NCBI RefSeq assembly: GCF_010726245.1
Contig: NZ_AP022561.1
Span: 3,906,001-3,970,000, forward strand
DNA from: Mycolicibacterium aichiense
GTDB lineage: Bacteria > Actinomycetota > Actinomycetes > Mycobacteriales > Mycobacteriaceae
Direction: 5' to 3'
Length of the DNA stretch: 64,000 nt
The notes beneath the pieces are model-generated. The model was not told where the DNA came from and made no database searches. It saw only the letters and a program-made list of their open reading frames with translations. Position 1 is the first letter of the stretch. Each line of letters starts with the position of its first letter. Below are positions 50,925 through 60,030 of the stretch, piece by piece. Position numbers and translations under genes: made by a program.

Positions 50925-52127
50925 ATGACTCAGGCTGAACTCGTCTTCGATCCGTTCTCGCAGGAGTACTTCAACAACCCGTTCGACATCTACGCGCGCA
51001 TGCGAGCCGAGGCCCCGCTGTACTACGACGCAGGCGAGGACTTCTACGCCATCTCCCGGCACGAGGATGTCGCGGCGGCGCTGAAGGATCATGAGAGTTT
51101 CTCGTCGACCCGCGGCTGCGATCTGGCCATGGTGAAGGCGGACGAGCCGCCGCAGAAGTCGATCATCTTCATGGACCCGCCCGAGCACCGGCACATGCGG
51201 AGTCTGCTCAACAAAGCCTTCACCCCCCGCGCGGTGCAGTCGCAGCGTGAGGTGGTCATCGAACTGGTGGACAAGTATCTGGCAGCAGCCGATCCGGACA
51301 ACTTCGACGTGGTCCAGGATTTCTCCGGGCCGTTCCCGGTCGAGGTCATCACCCGGATGGCCGGCGTCCCCGAGGAATACCGGCAGCAGGTTCGGCACTG
51401 GATCGACACCAGCCTGTCCCGTGAACCGGGGCAGATCGGGACCAGTGAGGCCGGCATGCAGGCCAACATCGAGACCGCGATGTACTACTACGGCCTGGTG
51501 CAGGAACGGCGTGAGAACCCGCAGGACGATATGATCAGCCGCCTGATCGCCGCCGAGATCCCCGATGACGACGGCAACATGCGCAGGCTGGATGACATCG
51601 AAATCTGTGGTTTTGCAACACTTCTCGGCGGTGCGGGCGCCGAGACCGTGACCAAGCTGATGGGGACAGCAGCGGTCAACTTCGCCCGCTTCCCCGAGCA
51701 GTGGCGCAAGCTGCTCGACGACCGGGACAAGATTCCCGCGGCGGTGGAGGAACTGCTGCGCTACGAGGGGCCGGTGCAGTACAACGTCCGGTACACCCTC
51801 AAGGACACCGAAGTGCCCAGCGGGAAGATCCCGGCGGGTAAGCCGGTGTTCCTCCTGCTGGCGTCGGCCAACCGGGACTCGGACGCCTTCACCGACGCCG
51901 ACGCCTTCGACATCGACCGCGACCGCACCGAGGCGCAGAACCTCGGACTGGGTTACGGCATCCACAGCTGCCTTGGCGCCGCCTTGGCGCGCATGGAAAG
52001 CGCACTCGCGCTGGAGAAGCTGCTCGACTTCATGCCCCGCTACGAAGTCCAGTGGGAGGGGCTGCGCCGGGTTCAGATGCAGAATGTGGCGGGTTTCTCC
52101 CACGTACCGGTGAAGGTCCTGCGATGA
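50925..52127 (+). CDS. Cytochrome P450
   Basis: A 400-residue P450. I-helix GGAGAETVT at about residues 235-243, ExxR in EELLRYEGP (about 275) and heme loop LGYGIHSCLG with ligand Cys349. The first loop residue is Leu instead of the usual Phe. ATG 50925 has GGAGGAGAAC upstream. It overlaps its ferredoxin gene by 4 bp (ATGA), a sure redox pair. Hydroxylation of a hydrophobic substrate is expected. Possible control by the TetR at 53443 through shared ACCAACCT strings. Confidence 0.93.
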   Translation: MTQAELVFDPFSQEYFNNPFDIYARMRAEAPLYYDAGEDFYAISRHEDVAAALKDHESFSSTRGCDLAMVKADEPPQKSIIFMDPPEHRHMRSLLNKAFTPRAVQSQREVVIELVDKYLAAADPDNFDVVQDFSGPFPVEVITRMAGVPEEYRQQVRHWIDTSLSREPGQIGTSEAGMQANIETAMYYYGLVQERRENPQDDMISRLIAAEIPDDDGNMRRLDDIEICGFATLLGGAGAETVTKLMGTAAVNFARFPEQWRKLLDDRDKIPAAVEELLRYEGPVQYNVRYTLKDTEVPSGKIPAGKPVFLLLASANRDSDAFTDADAFDIDRDRTEAQNLGLGYGIHSCLGAALARMESALALEKLLDFMPRYEVQWEGLRRVQMQNVAGFSHVPVKVLR

Positions 52128-52315
52128 AGATTGAAGTGGATTTCGGCCTGTGTGAGGCCAATGCGATCTGTATGGGGATCATCCCGGAGGTATTCCAGGT
52201 TGACGACCAGGATTACCTGCACGTCCTGTCCGACGAGGTGACCCCGGAGAACGAGGCCCAGATTCGCGACGCGGTGCGTCAGTGCCCCCGGCAGGCCATC
52301 TCCATCACGGAGTAG
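52124..52315 (+). CDS. Ferredoxin, [3Fe-4S] type
   Basis: A 63-residue ferredoxin, ATG overlapping the P450 stop. CEANAIC with distal QCPRQA: the variable position is Asn, so a [3Fe-4S] cluster is expected. It is the cognate electron donor of the P450. It ends 13 bp from a convergent gene. Confidence 0.9.
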   Translation: MKIEVDFGLCEANAICMGIIPEVFQVDDQDYLHVLSDEVTPENEAQIRDAVRQCPRQAISITE

Positions 52316-52328
52316 GTTCCGGTCGGCC

Positions 52329-52835
52329 TCAGCCGGCCGGGACCAGGTCGGCGCCGATCGGCGGGCAGCTCATCGCGCCGCTTCGGAAGGTCTCGGTCGC
52401 CGCGACTGATACGTCGTCGACGTCGGCGGCGGCCAGTGCCTGTGCTTTGAACACCCGCGCCGCTGAGCTCAGGCGGTGCTCGACGCACGCGATGGCGCGG
52501 TCGAGATCACTCGGCTGCGCGTCGCCCCACAACGCCACCTCGGTCATGCCGTAATCCAGCGCGCGAAGCACGCCCTCGCGGACCCGTGCATCGGTGTCGA
52601 GCAGATCGGCGGCCACCGCCAGCGCCTGCGGGTGCGGCTGATCGTCACCGGCCGCGATCATCGATTCGAAGTCGGAAGTCTGGGCGCCGAGGATCGTCAA
52701 GGGGCGGGTGTCCCCGGGCTCCGCGAGCAGGACGTTGACATCCCAGCCCGCCATCACGCGGTCGAAGATCCAACCGCCTGCGTGTCGCACCGCCTCGGCG
52801 ACGCTGGGGGCGACGATGTCGAGCCGGTATCTCAT
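52329..52835 (-). CDS. Hypothetical protein cotranscribed with a TetR regulator
   Basis: A 168-residue protein from ATG 52835 (MRYRLDIVAPSVAEAVRHAGG), whose start overlaps the TetR stop by 4 bp. No family recognised. The motifs GGWIFDRVMAGWDVNVLL and TRPLTILGAQTSDFESMI suggest a soluble alpha/beta protein, and no signal peptide is seen. The tight coupling to the regulator suggests a role in sensing or in the same pathway. Longer in-frame extension to 52925 overlaps the TetR gene and is rejected. Confidence 0.7.
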   Translation of the reverse strand: MRYRLDIVAPSVAEAVRHAGGWIFDRVMAGWDVNVLLAEPGDTRPLTILGAQTSDFESMIAAGDDQPHPQALAVAADLLDTDARVREGVLRALDYGMTEVALWGDAQPSDLDRAIACVEHRLSSAARVFKAQALAAADVDDVSVAATETFRSGAMSCPPIGADLVPAG

Positions 52836-53443
52836 GATCCGGCGGGCGCCATCAGCTGGCTCGCCAGCGACCTGGAGTACTCCCGGAACACATCGATCAG
52901 CGGTATCGACGGGTCGAGCAGCCATGAGGTCTCCATTCCATTCACAAATGCCAGGATTTCCACGGCCTTCCGGGCCGGGTTCACGTCTGATCGATATCGG
53001 CCTTCGGCCTGACCGCTGCGGATCCGGTCGGCGATGATGTCGACCGCCTGCCGGTAGCGGTCCACCAGCCGGTCGTGCAGCGGGGCGTCGGGTGCGATGT
53101 TCTCCACCATCAGCACCGCGAAGGTGCCGACGAGCTGCGGTGACCGGTCGAACCGGTCAGCGGCATTGGCGATGCCCTCGACCAGGTCGCCGGTCAGGTA
53201 GTCGGCGTGCTCGCTGTCGTCGGCATCCCGGGCGTCGAGCACCGCGTGAAGCAGCTGTTCCTTGGACTCGAAGTGATGCAGTAGCCCCGCGGCGGTCACG
53301 CCCGCCTCCTTGGCGATCTGCGCCAGAGTGGTGTTACGCCAGCCGTTACGGGCCAGCAGCCGCTGCGCGACATCGAGAATGCGCTGCTTACGGTCCTCGC
53401 CTTTGGCGAGAAGGGTGGCGTAGGGCCGAGTCGTCGTCGTCAC
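52832..53443 (-). CDS. TetR-family transcriptional regulator
   Basis: A 203-residue TetR protein: DNA-binding domain at about residues 17-65 (RKQRILDVAQRLLARNGW, LAQIAKEAGVTAAGLLHHF, ESKEQLLHAVL). The C-terminal domain carries no obvious ligand signature. A spaced inverted repeat (ACCAACCTA/TAGGTTGGT) lies 18 bp upstream and probably mediates autoregulation. The same ACCAACCT string occurs in the promoter of the P450 at 50925. Confidence 0.9.
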   Translation of the reverse strand: MTTTTRPYATLLAKGEDRKQRILDVAQRLLARNGWRNTTLAQIAKEAGVTAAGLLHHFESKEQLLHAVLDARDADDSEHADYLTGDLVEGIANAADRFDRSPQLVGTFAVLMVENIAPDAPLHDRLVDRYRQAVDIIADRIRSGQAEGRYRSDVNPARKAVEILAFVNGMETSWLLDPSIPLIDVFREYSRSLASQLMAPAGS

Positions 53444-53461
53444 CGCGCTCCCTTCCGCCAG

Positions 53462-53491
53462 ACCAACCTAGTGAACACACAGTAGGTTGGT
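53462..53491. promoter_or_regulatory. Operator-like inverted repeat ACCAACCTA-N12-TAGGTTGGT
   Basis: Perfect 9-bp arms in the promoter of the TetR gene at 53443. A further TTGGTC follows the right arm at 53492-53497. It is the best candidate for this TetR's own binding site. Confidence 0.65.
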
Positions 53492-53634
53492 TTGGTCGTG
53501 TGTGACAAGGGTCTCAGCGGAAATTTTTTGGTCAGCAAACCGCTTAGCCCGAGACCGACGTCAGGGCCGTGAATTGGCGCCGTCAGCAGCCATGGAGTCG
53601 ATCTCGCGACGGGTCCAGCGCGACGGCGGGCCGG

Positions 53635-54783
53635 CTACAACCCCAGGGACTTGGCGATGATCACCTTCATCACCTCGCTGGTGCCGGCATAGATCCGGGT
53701 CACCCGCGCATCGGTGTAGAGCCGGGCGATCGGATACTCCATCATGTAGCCGTAACCGCCGAACAGCTGTAGGCAGCGGTCGATCACGCGCTGCTGCATC
53801 TCGGTGCAGAACAGCTTCACCCGGGCGGCGTCGGCGCCACTGAGCTCGCCCTCGACGTGCAGGGCGACCGCCCGGTCGAGCATGGCCTGGGCGGCCTCCA
53901 CCTCCGTCGAGCAGGCGGCGAGTTCGAACTTGGTGTTCTGAAACGAGGCGACGGGCGTGCCGAAAGCCTTGCGGCTCTGGGTGTATTCGATCGCCGCGGC
54001 GATCGCCGAGCGGGCTTGGGCCACCGAGCCCACCGCCACGGTGAGCCGCTCCTGGGCCAGGTTGTGCCCGAGGTAGCTGAAGGCCTGCCCCTCCTCCCCC
54101 AGCACGTTGGCCGCAGGCACGCGGACGTCCACGAATGACAGCTCCGCGGTGTCCTGAACTTTGCAGCCCATCTTCTCGAGTTCGCGTCCGCGGGTGAAGC
54201 CCGCCATCCCGTCCTCGACGACCAGCAACGTCAGCCCGGCGCGACGATTGTCCGGGTCGGTGGACGTCCGCGCCACCACGACCACCAGATCGGCTTGCAT
54301 GCCGCCGGTGATGAAAGTCTTTGCACCGTTGACGATGTAGTGGTCGCCATCTCGCACCGCGGTCGTGCGCACCCCGGCCAGGTCCGACCCGGTGCCGGGC
54401 TCGGTCATCGCGACCGCGGTCAGCAGCGTGCCCGCTGCCAGACCCGGGAACCAGCGGGCTCGCTGTTCGTCGTTCGCGTAGTGCAGGAAATACGGCAGGA
54501 TCACCTCGAGCTGGGTGCGGACCGTCGACAAGGTGACCAGTGCGCGGGCGGCTTCTTCCTGCAGGACCACGTTGTAGCGGTAGTCGTCCTGGCCGCCGCC
54601 GCCGTATTCTTCGGGCAGCGTGACGCCCATGATCCCGGTCTCCCCGAGCTTCGCGAACGTCTCGCGCGGCATCCGGCCCGCCTTCTCCCACTGCGGATAG
54701 GCGGGCACCACCTCCTTCTCGATGAAGTCCCGAGCGAGCTCGCGAAACGCCTCGTGGTCGGCGGTGAACAGATCGCGACGCAT
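53635..54783 (-). CDS. Acyl-CoA dehydrogenase (FadE)
   Basis: A 382-residue ACAD with a complete layout: MTEPGTGSDLAGVRTTAV flavin segment, YIVNGAKTFITGG, QSRKAFGTPVASFQNTKFEL and QLFGGYGYMMEYPIARLY. The terminal motif is IYAGTSEVMK, Ala in place of the medium-chain catalytic Glu, as in isovaleryl/long-chain types that use a Glu in another helix. Last gene of the five-gene minus operon (amidohydrolase, ACAD, CaiB, thiolase, ACAD), starting 8 bp after the thiolase stop. Confidence 0.91.
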   Translation of the reverse strand: MRRDLFTADHEAFRELARDFIEKEVVPAYPQWEKAGRMPRETFAKLGETGIMGVTLPEEYGGGGQDDYRYNVVLQEEAARALVTLSTVRTQLEVILPYFLHYANDEQRARWFPGLAAGTLLTAVAMTEPGTGSDLAGVRTTAVRDGDHYIVNGAKTFITGGMQADLVVVVARTSTDPDNRRAGLTLLVVEDGMAGFTRGRELEKMGCKVQDTAELSFVDVRVPAANVLGEEGQAFSYLGHNLAQERLTVAVGSVAQARSAIAAAIEYTQSRKAFGTPVASFQNTKFELAACSTEVEAAQAMLDRAVALHVEGELSGADAARVKLFCTEMQQRVIDRCLQLFGGYGYMMEYPIARLYTDARVTRIYAGTSEVMKVIIAKSLGL

Positions 54784-54791
54784 CGAGCCCG

Positions 54792-55937
54792 TCAGCCGAT
54801 CAGCTCGACGACGGTCGCGTTGGCAGTGCCACCGCCTTCACACATCGTCTGCAGTCCGTAGCGAATTCCGTTGTCGCGCATGTGATACAGCATGCGTGTC
54901 ATCAACACCGCGCCCGAGCCGCCCAGCGGGTGGCCCAGCGCGATCGCGCCGCCGAGCGGGTTGAGACGCTCGGTCTTGGCGCCGGTGTCGGCTTGCCACG
55001 CCATCGGCACCGGCGCGAACGCCTCATTGACCTCGAACACTCCGATGTCGTCGATGCTCAGACCGGTCTTGCCCAGCACCTTCTCCGTCGCAGGAATCGG
55101 GCCGGTCAGCATCATCACCGGGTTGGCGCCGGCGACTGCCCCCGCGACGTAGCGCGCCAGCGGTGTCCAGCCCTGTGCGGCAGCATATTCGGCGGTGGTG
55201 ACCAGCAGGGCGGCCGCGCCGTCCGAGATCTGCGACGAGTTACCGGCGTGGATGACGCCGTCCTCGGTGAACGCCGGTTTGAGTCCGGCCAGTTTCTCGA
55301 CGGTGGTCCCCCGGCGGATGCCTTCGTCGGCGCTCACCACGCATGAGTCGGTGGCCACCGGGACGATCTGGTCGTCGAAGGCCCCGCGATCCTGTGCCGC
55401 AGCGGCCAATTCGTGGCTGCGCGCCGAGAACTCGTCGAGGTCGGTGCGTGAGAGTCCCCACTTCTGCGCGATCATCTCCGCGGAGATGCCTTGGTTGAAC
55501 GAGAAGTCGTCATAACGTTCGAGCACTTTCGGGCCATACGGCATGCCGGTGGCCCGCGCCGACCCGAGCGGAACACGGCTCATCACCTCGACGCCGCCGG
55601 CGACCACCACGTCCTGCTGGCCCGACATCACTGCCTGCGCGGCGAAATCCAGTGCCTGCTGGCTTGATCCGCAGGCCCGGTTGACCGTGGTGCCGGGAAT
55701 GGACTCCGGCCAGCCGGCGGCCAGAACCGAGAACCGGCCGATATTGCTCGACTGGTCACCAACCTGGGACACGCAGCCCCACACCACGTCGTCGACCGTC
55801 GCCGGGTCCAAGCCGGTGCGCTCGGCGAGTGCGTTGAGCACCACCGCCGCCAGGTCGGCGGCATGCATGCCGGACAGCCCGCCGTTTCGCCTACCGACCG
55901 GGGTGCGGACCGCCTCGACGATCACCGTTTCCCGCAT
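54792..55937 (-). CDS. Acetyl-CoA acetyltransferase / 3-ketoacyl-CoA thiolase
   Basis: A 381-residue thiolase: nucleophilic Cys89 in NRACGSSQQAL, NEAFAPVP, GHPLGGSGA and a C-terminal MCEGGGTAN with the second Cys. Start MRETVIVEAVRTPVGRRNG is canonical. It performs the last step of beta-oxidation in the operon with CaiB and two ACADs. It is the second classical thiolase of the window (other at 9245), implying separate chain-shortening routes or substrates. Confidence 0.92.
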   Translation of the reverse strand: MRETVIVEAVRTPVGRRNGGLSGMHAADLAAVVLNALAERTGLDPATVDDVVWGCVSQVGDQSSNIGRFSVLAAGWPESIPGTTVNRACGSSQQALDFAAQAVMSGQQDVVVAGGVEVMSRVPLGSARATGMPYGPKVLERYDDFSFNQGISAEMIAQKWGLSRTDLDEFSARSHELAAAAQDRGAFDDQIVPVATDSCVVSADEGIRRGTTVEKLAGLKPAFTEDGVIHAGNSSQISDGAAALLVTTAEYAAAQGWTPLARYVAGAVAGANPVMMLTGPIPATEKVLGKTGLSIDDIGVFEVNEAFAPVPMAWQADTGAKTERLNPLGGAIALGHPLGGSGAVLMTRMLYHMRDNGIRYGLQTMCEGGGTANATVVELIG

Positions 55938-55963
55938 GGCTTCTCCTTAGTTGTGACGATCAT

Positions 55964-57178
55964 TCACGCGACGGCACCCTGCTCACGCAGTCTGCCGATG
56001 TCGTTGTCCGACAAGCCCAATTCGGCCAGCAACGCATCAGTGTGCTCACCGAGGCCGGGTACCGGGCCCATCGGCTGCTCGTAGTTCTCGATGATCGGCG
56101 GCGGCAGGATGGCCTGGATCGGACCCGCGGTGGTTTCCACCGTCCGCCAGCGGTCACGATCGGACAACTGCGGGTGCGCGAGCACCTCGCTGGGCAGATT
56201 GTAGCGGGCGTTGCCGATGCCCGCCGCGTCGGCCGTCTTTTGGATATGCGCGAGATCGTGCTGCGCACACCAGGTTTGGATGGCCGAGTTGAGTTCGTCG
56301 CGGTGGGCGCACCGATCGGAGTTGCTGGCGTACCGCGGGTCGTCGGCCAAGTCGGGCCGGTCGATGATCTCGCGTGCCAACCGTTGCCATTCCCGGTCGT
56401 TGGTGGTTCCCAGCACCACCGTCTGATTGTCGGCGGTATCGAAGGAGCCGTACGGCGCGACCGCCGGCGAGTTCATCCCCAGCGGCTCCTGATCGATGCC
56501 GGAGTGCTGCGCATAGGTCAGCGGATACCCCATCAGGTCCATCATCGTGTCGAACAGGCTCACGGTGACGGCGGAGCCGCGCCGCTCCCGCTGACCGCGC
56601 GAGATCAGCAGCGCCATGATCGACAACGCCGAGTACAGCCCGGTGGAGATGTCGGCGATCGGCGGTCCGGGCTTGGCCGGTTTCCCGGGATAACCGGTCA
56701 CCGCGCACGATCCCGACTCCGACTGCGCCAGCAGGTCGTAGGCGCGCTTGTTCGACAGCGGCCCGCCTGCGCCGTACCCGTCGATCTCGACCGCGATCAC
56801 ATCAGGGTGCCGATCACGCAGCTGGTCGGCTGAGATGCCGAGCCGGGCGGTGGAACCCGGCGCAAGATTGGACACCAACACATCGGCGCGGTCGAGCAAC
56901 CGGTGTAGGACCTCCAGGCCCTCGGCCGATTTCAGATCCAGCGCAATCGATTCCTTGTTGCGGTTGGCCCAGACGAAGTGGGCCGCAAGGCCGCCCGGGC
57001 CGTTGACGACGTCGTCGTAGTGCCTGGCGAAATCCCCGCCCGCGGGGTTCTCCACCTTGATCACGCGAGCGCCGAAGTCAGCCAGGACGCGCGTACACAT
57101 CGGTGCCGCCACCGCCTGCTCCAACGCCACGACAGTGATGCCGGCCAGCGGCGCTGCCGGTCCTTGCGCAGAAGTCAT
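55964..57178 (-). CDS. CaiB/BaiF-family CoA-transferase
   Basis: A 404-residue family III CoA-transferase from ATG 57178 (MTSAQGPAAPLAGITVVALEQ). The frame to 57247 runs into the upstream gene's end. ARVIKVENPAGGDFARHYD, NRNKESIALDLKSAEG, YDLLAQSESG and the probable catalytic Asp in PPIADISTGLYSAL are visible. It loads CoA on a carboxylic acid, giving the substrate of the two neighbouring ACADs. Confidence 0.92.
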   Translation of the reverse strand: MTSAQGPAAPLAGITVVALEQAVAAPMCTRVLADFGARVIKVENPAGGDFARHYDDVVNGPGGLAAHFVWANRNKESIALDLKSAEGLEVLHRLLDRADVLVSNLAPGSTARLGISADQLRDRHPDVIAVEIDGYGAGGPLSNKRAYDLLAQSESGSCAVTGYPGKPAKPGPPIADISTGLYSALSIMALLISRGQRERRGSAVTVSLFDTMMDLMGYPLTYAQHSGIDQEPLGMNSPAVAPYGSFDTADNQTVVLGTTNDREWQRLAREIIDRPDLADDPRYASNSDRCAHRDELNSAIQTWCAQHDLAHIQKTADAAGIGNARYNLPSEVLAHPQLSDRDRWRTVETTAGPIQAILPPPIIENYEQPMGPVPGLGEHTDALLAELGLSDNDIGRLREQGAVA

Positions 57179-57212
57179 CAGATCACCATACGGTCGGCCA
57201 GACTCCCGGCTC

Positions 57213-58403
57213 CTAGTAGCTCTTGGGCAGGCCGAGCACATTCGCACCGAGGAAGTTCAGGATCATCTCCTGACTGACGGGCGCGATCTTCATCAGGCGC
57301 GCCTCCCGGAAGAACCGGGAGATGTGGTACTCCTCGGAATAACCCATGCCGCCGTGGGTCTGCAGCGCGCGATCGGCTGCCGCGAAACCAGCATCCGCGC
57401 ACAGATACTTGGCCATGTTGGCTTCCCGGCCGCACGACTTTCCGTTGTCGTAGAGCCACGTTGCCTTGCGCAGGATCAGCTCTGCCGCGTCGAGGCGGGC
57501 CAGCGAGTCGGCCAGCGGGAACTGGATGCCCTGGTTCATCCCGATCGGCCGGTCGAACACCACACGCTCGTTGGCGTACTTCACTGCGCGGTCCAGCGCC
57601 ACCCGGCCGATCCCCAGCGCCTCGGCCGCGATCAGCATCCGCTCCGGATTCAGCCCGTGCAGGATGTAGGAGAAGCCCTTGCCCTCCTCGCCGATCCGGT
57701 CGGCGACCGGGACCCGCAGATCGTCGATGAACACCTCGTTGGAGCTGACCGCGTTGCGGCCCATCTTCTTGATGGGGCGGATGTCTACGTGGTCCCGATC
57801 GATGTCGGTGAGGAACAGCGAGAGCCCTTCGGTCGGCTTGCCGCCCCGCTTCTCGACGTCCTCGCGGCTCTCGGTGCGGGTCAGCAACAGGATCTTCTCG
57901 GATTCCAGCGCCTTGGAGATCCACACCTTGCGGCCGTTGACGACATAACTGTCACCGTCGCGCCTGGCGAATGTCGTGATGCGCGAAGTATCAAGTCCGG
58001 CACCGGGTTCGGTGACGCCGAAGCATACGTGCAGATCGCCGTTGACGATGCGCGGCAGGGTCGCGGCCTTCATCTCGTCGGAGCCGAAGACCACCACCGG
58101 CTGCATCCCGAAGATCGACATGTGGATGGAGCTCGCCGCGTTCATCCCGCCGCCGGAGCGGGCGACCTCCTCGGCCAAGATGGTCGCCTCGGTGATGCCC
58201 AGACCGTGGCCGCCATACTCCTCGGGGATCGTCATCCCGAGCCAACCGCCACCTGCGATGGCGTCGTAGAATTCCGAAGGGAATTCGTGCTGCTGGTCCT
58301 TCTCCATCCAGTAGTGGTCGTCGAAGCGTGATGCCAGCTCCCGCACCGACTTACGGATCAGCTCCTGATCCTCGGTCAGTTCGAAGCTCATACCTGAAGA
58401 CAC
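57213..58403 (-). CDS. Acyl-CoA dehydrogenase (FadE), divergent active-site tail
   Basis: A 396-residue ACAD (GTG 58403 with GAGGAG upstream; ATG 58391 is an alternative). GVTEPGAGLDTSRI, YVVNGRKVWIS and TYGGMGYS-like QTHGGMGYSEEYHISRFF are typical. The final active-site motif usually reading YxGTSE is replaced by KIAPVSQEMI, so the Gly-Thr that contacts flavin is lost. Some actinobacterial FadEs share this. Altered substrate scope or dependence on a partner is possible. Confidence 0.88.
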   Translation of the reverse strand: MSSGMSFELTEDQELIRKSVRELASRFDDHYWMEKDQQHEFPSEFYDAIAGGGWLGMTIPEEYGGHGLGITEATILAEEVARSGGGMNAASSIHMSIFGMQPVVVFGSDEMKAATLPRIVNGDLHVCFGVTEPGAGLDTSRITTFARRDGDSYVVNGRKVWISKALESEKILLLTRTESREDVEKRGGKPTEGLSLFLTDIDRDHVDIRPIKKMGRNAVSSNEVFIDDLRVPVADRIGEEGKGFSYILHGLNPERMLIAAEALGIGRVALDRAVKYANERVVFDRPIGMNQGIQFPLADSLARLDAAELILRKATWLYDNGKSCGREANMAKYLCADAGFAAADRALQTHGGMGYSEEYHISRFFREARLMKIAPVSQEMILNFLGANVLGLPKSY

Positions 58404-58497
58404 AACAACGCTCCTCTACTCGATGTCGGCACACAGGCCCGTGCACCGGCGCGATCTCCCGCTGTGCGCACCGGCGCCCTGTCGCCTACGGACCTTG

Positions 58498-59793
58498 TCA
58501 GTCCTTGTTGCCGGACAGCTCCTTGGCGTTCGCCGCGAAGTCGGCGAAGTTGGCGCCGGTCTTCTCCTTCTTCGACAGCGCCTGGATGGAGACATCGTGA
58601 CCTTCGGCAGCCTTGCGCAGCGCGCCGATCGTCGCCTGTTCCTTGGCAATATGTGTGAACGGGTCCCAGTGGTACCAGCGCATGGCGTTCTGGTAGGTCA
58701 TCTTGTTGATCTCGTCGTCGGGCACATTGTGCTCACGAAGGACGTCGTCGAGTTGCTCGGGGGCACCGGGCCACATCGAGTCCGAGTGGGGGTAGTCGGC
58801 TTCCCAGCAGATGTTGTCGATGCCGACGTCGTTACGCAGTTGGACCCCGACGTGATCGGAGATGAAGCAGGTCAGGAAGTGATCGCGGAACACCTCTGAC
58901 GGCTTCTTGCCCTTGAAGTCCTGCCCGGTCCAGGTGGAGTGCATCTCATAGGTGCGGTCGGCGCGCTCCAGGAAGTAGGGAATCCAGCCGGTGCCGCCCT
59001 CACTCAGGGCGATCTTGAGGTCCGGGTATTCCTTGACCGGCCGTGACCACAACAGGTCCGCGGCGGCCTGGACGATGTTCATCGGCTGCAGCGTGATCAT
59101 CACGTCCATCGGCGCGTCGGGGGCGGTGATCGCGAGCCGTCCCGAGGAGCCGATGTGCACATTGAGCACGGTGTCGGTGTCGACCAGGGCGTCCCACATC
59201 GGCTTCCAGTGCTCGAAGTCGTGAAAACTGGGATAGCCCATCGCCGCGGGGTTTTCGGTGAACGTCAGCGAGTGCACCCCTCGGTCGGCGTTGCGGCGGA
59301 TCTCGGCCGCACAAGCCACCGGATCCCAGATGACCGGCAACGTCATGGGGATGAAGCGCGCCGGGTAGGCCCCGCACCACTCCTCGACGTGCCAGTCGTT
59401 GTAGGCCTGCACCAGCGCCAGCGAGAACTCCGGATCCTCGGTGGCGAACAACCGGCCGGCGAATCCCGGGAACGAGGGGAAACACATCGAGCCCAGGATG
59501 CCGCCGGCGTTCATGTCCTTGACCCGCTCGTCGACGTTGTAGCAGCCCGGCCGGATCTCATCGAGCCCCTGGGGTTCCAGGCCGTACTCCTCCTTCGGCC
59601 GGCCCGCCACCGCATTGAGCGCGACATTGGGGATGGTGATGTCGCGGAACCGCCACATGTCTGAGCCGTCGGGATTGTGCACCAGCCGGGGAGCGTCGTC
59701 GGCATATTTCTTCGGCAGATGATTGGCGAACATGTCGGGCGGTTCCACGATGTGGTCGTCGACGCTGATCAGGATCATGTCCTCTTTGCGCAT
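58498..59793 (-). CDS. Amidohydrolase-2 family metal-dependent hydrolase
   Basis: A 431-residue TIM-barrel protein. ISVDDHIVEPPDMF (about residues 9-22) supplies the DxH metal motif, NVHIGSSGR (about 212-220) the barrel His, and WEADYPHSDSMWPG (about 334-347) the late Asp. First gene of the minus operon with FadE, CaiB and thiolase, and divergent from the Rieske oxygenase operon. It likely opens or decarboxylates a ring-derived acid before CoA-dependent degradation. A Lys/Ala-rich tail of about 40 residues follows the fold. Confidence 0.88.
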   Translation of the reverse strand: MRKEDMILISVDDHIVEPPDMFANHLPKKYADDAPRLVHNPDGSDMWRFRDITIPNVALNAVAGRPKEEYGLEPQGLDEIRPGCYNVDERVKDMNAGGILGSMCFPSFPGFAGRLFATEDPEFSLALVQAYNDWHVEEWCGAYPARFIPMTLPVIWDPVACAAEIRRNADRGVHSLTFTENPAAMGYPSFHDFEHWKPMWDALVDTDTVLNVHIGSSGRLAITAPDAPMDVMITLQPMNIVQAAADLLWSRPVKEYPDLKIALSEGGTGWIPYFLERADRTYEMHSTWTGQDFKGKKPSEVFRDHFLTCFISDHVGVQLRNDVGIDNICWEADYPHSDSMWPGAPEQLDDVLREHNVPDDEINKMTYQNAMRWYHWDPFTHIAKEQATIGALRKAAEGHDVSIQALSKKEKTGANFADFAANAKELSGNKD

Positions 59794-59824
59794 ACCGGCT
59801 CCTTCCGTCGCGGACCTCTGTAAT

Positions 59825-59839
59825 GAAAACTAGCTTCTC
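59825..59839. promoter_or_regulatory. GAGAAY-family site J: GAAAACTAGCTTCTC
   Basis: Matches at 10 of 12 positions. It lies 32 bp upstream of the amidohydrolase start (minus strand) and so controls the five-gene acyl-CoA operon. Confidence 0.45.
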
Positions 59840-59994
59840 ATTCCACGAGAATCAACATCCGGTAAAGCGCTCACCGGTGCACGCGGTCCGTCAGCCGACC
59901 CGCCGACACGCCTGCTCGACCTTGGTTTTTCGGCCCTGCTCAAGTGCGGGGATTGACCTTGCGCCCCGTTCATGGAAACCTGTTATCCCGATAT

Positions 59995-60009
59995 GAGAAT
60001 GCGATTCTC
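59995..60009. promoter_or_regulatory. GAGAAY-family site K: GAGAATGCGATTCTC
   Basis: A perfect palindrome apart from its centre base, 12 of 12 positions, 21 bp upstream of the start of the CMD-Rieske operon. The best single copy in the window. Confidence 0.7.
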
Positions 60010-60030
60010 CACTGCGAGAGGGTGTTACCT

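Noticed and set aside
53510-53556. GGTCTC...GAGACC inverted repeat with inner AGCGG/CCGCT, as a terminator
   Set aside because: The T-run lies in the loop rather than after the stem, and the arms are far apart. No clear function.
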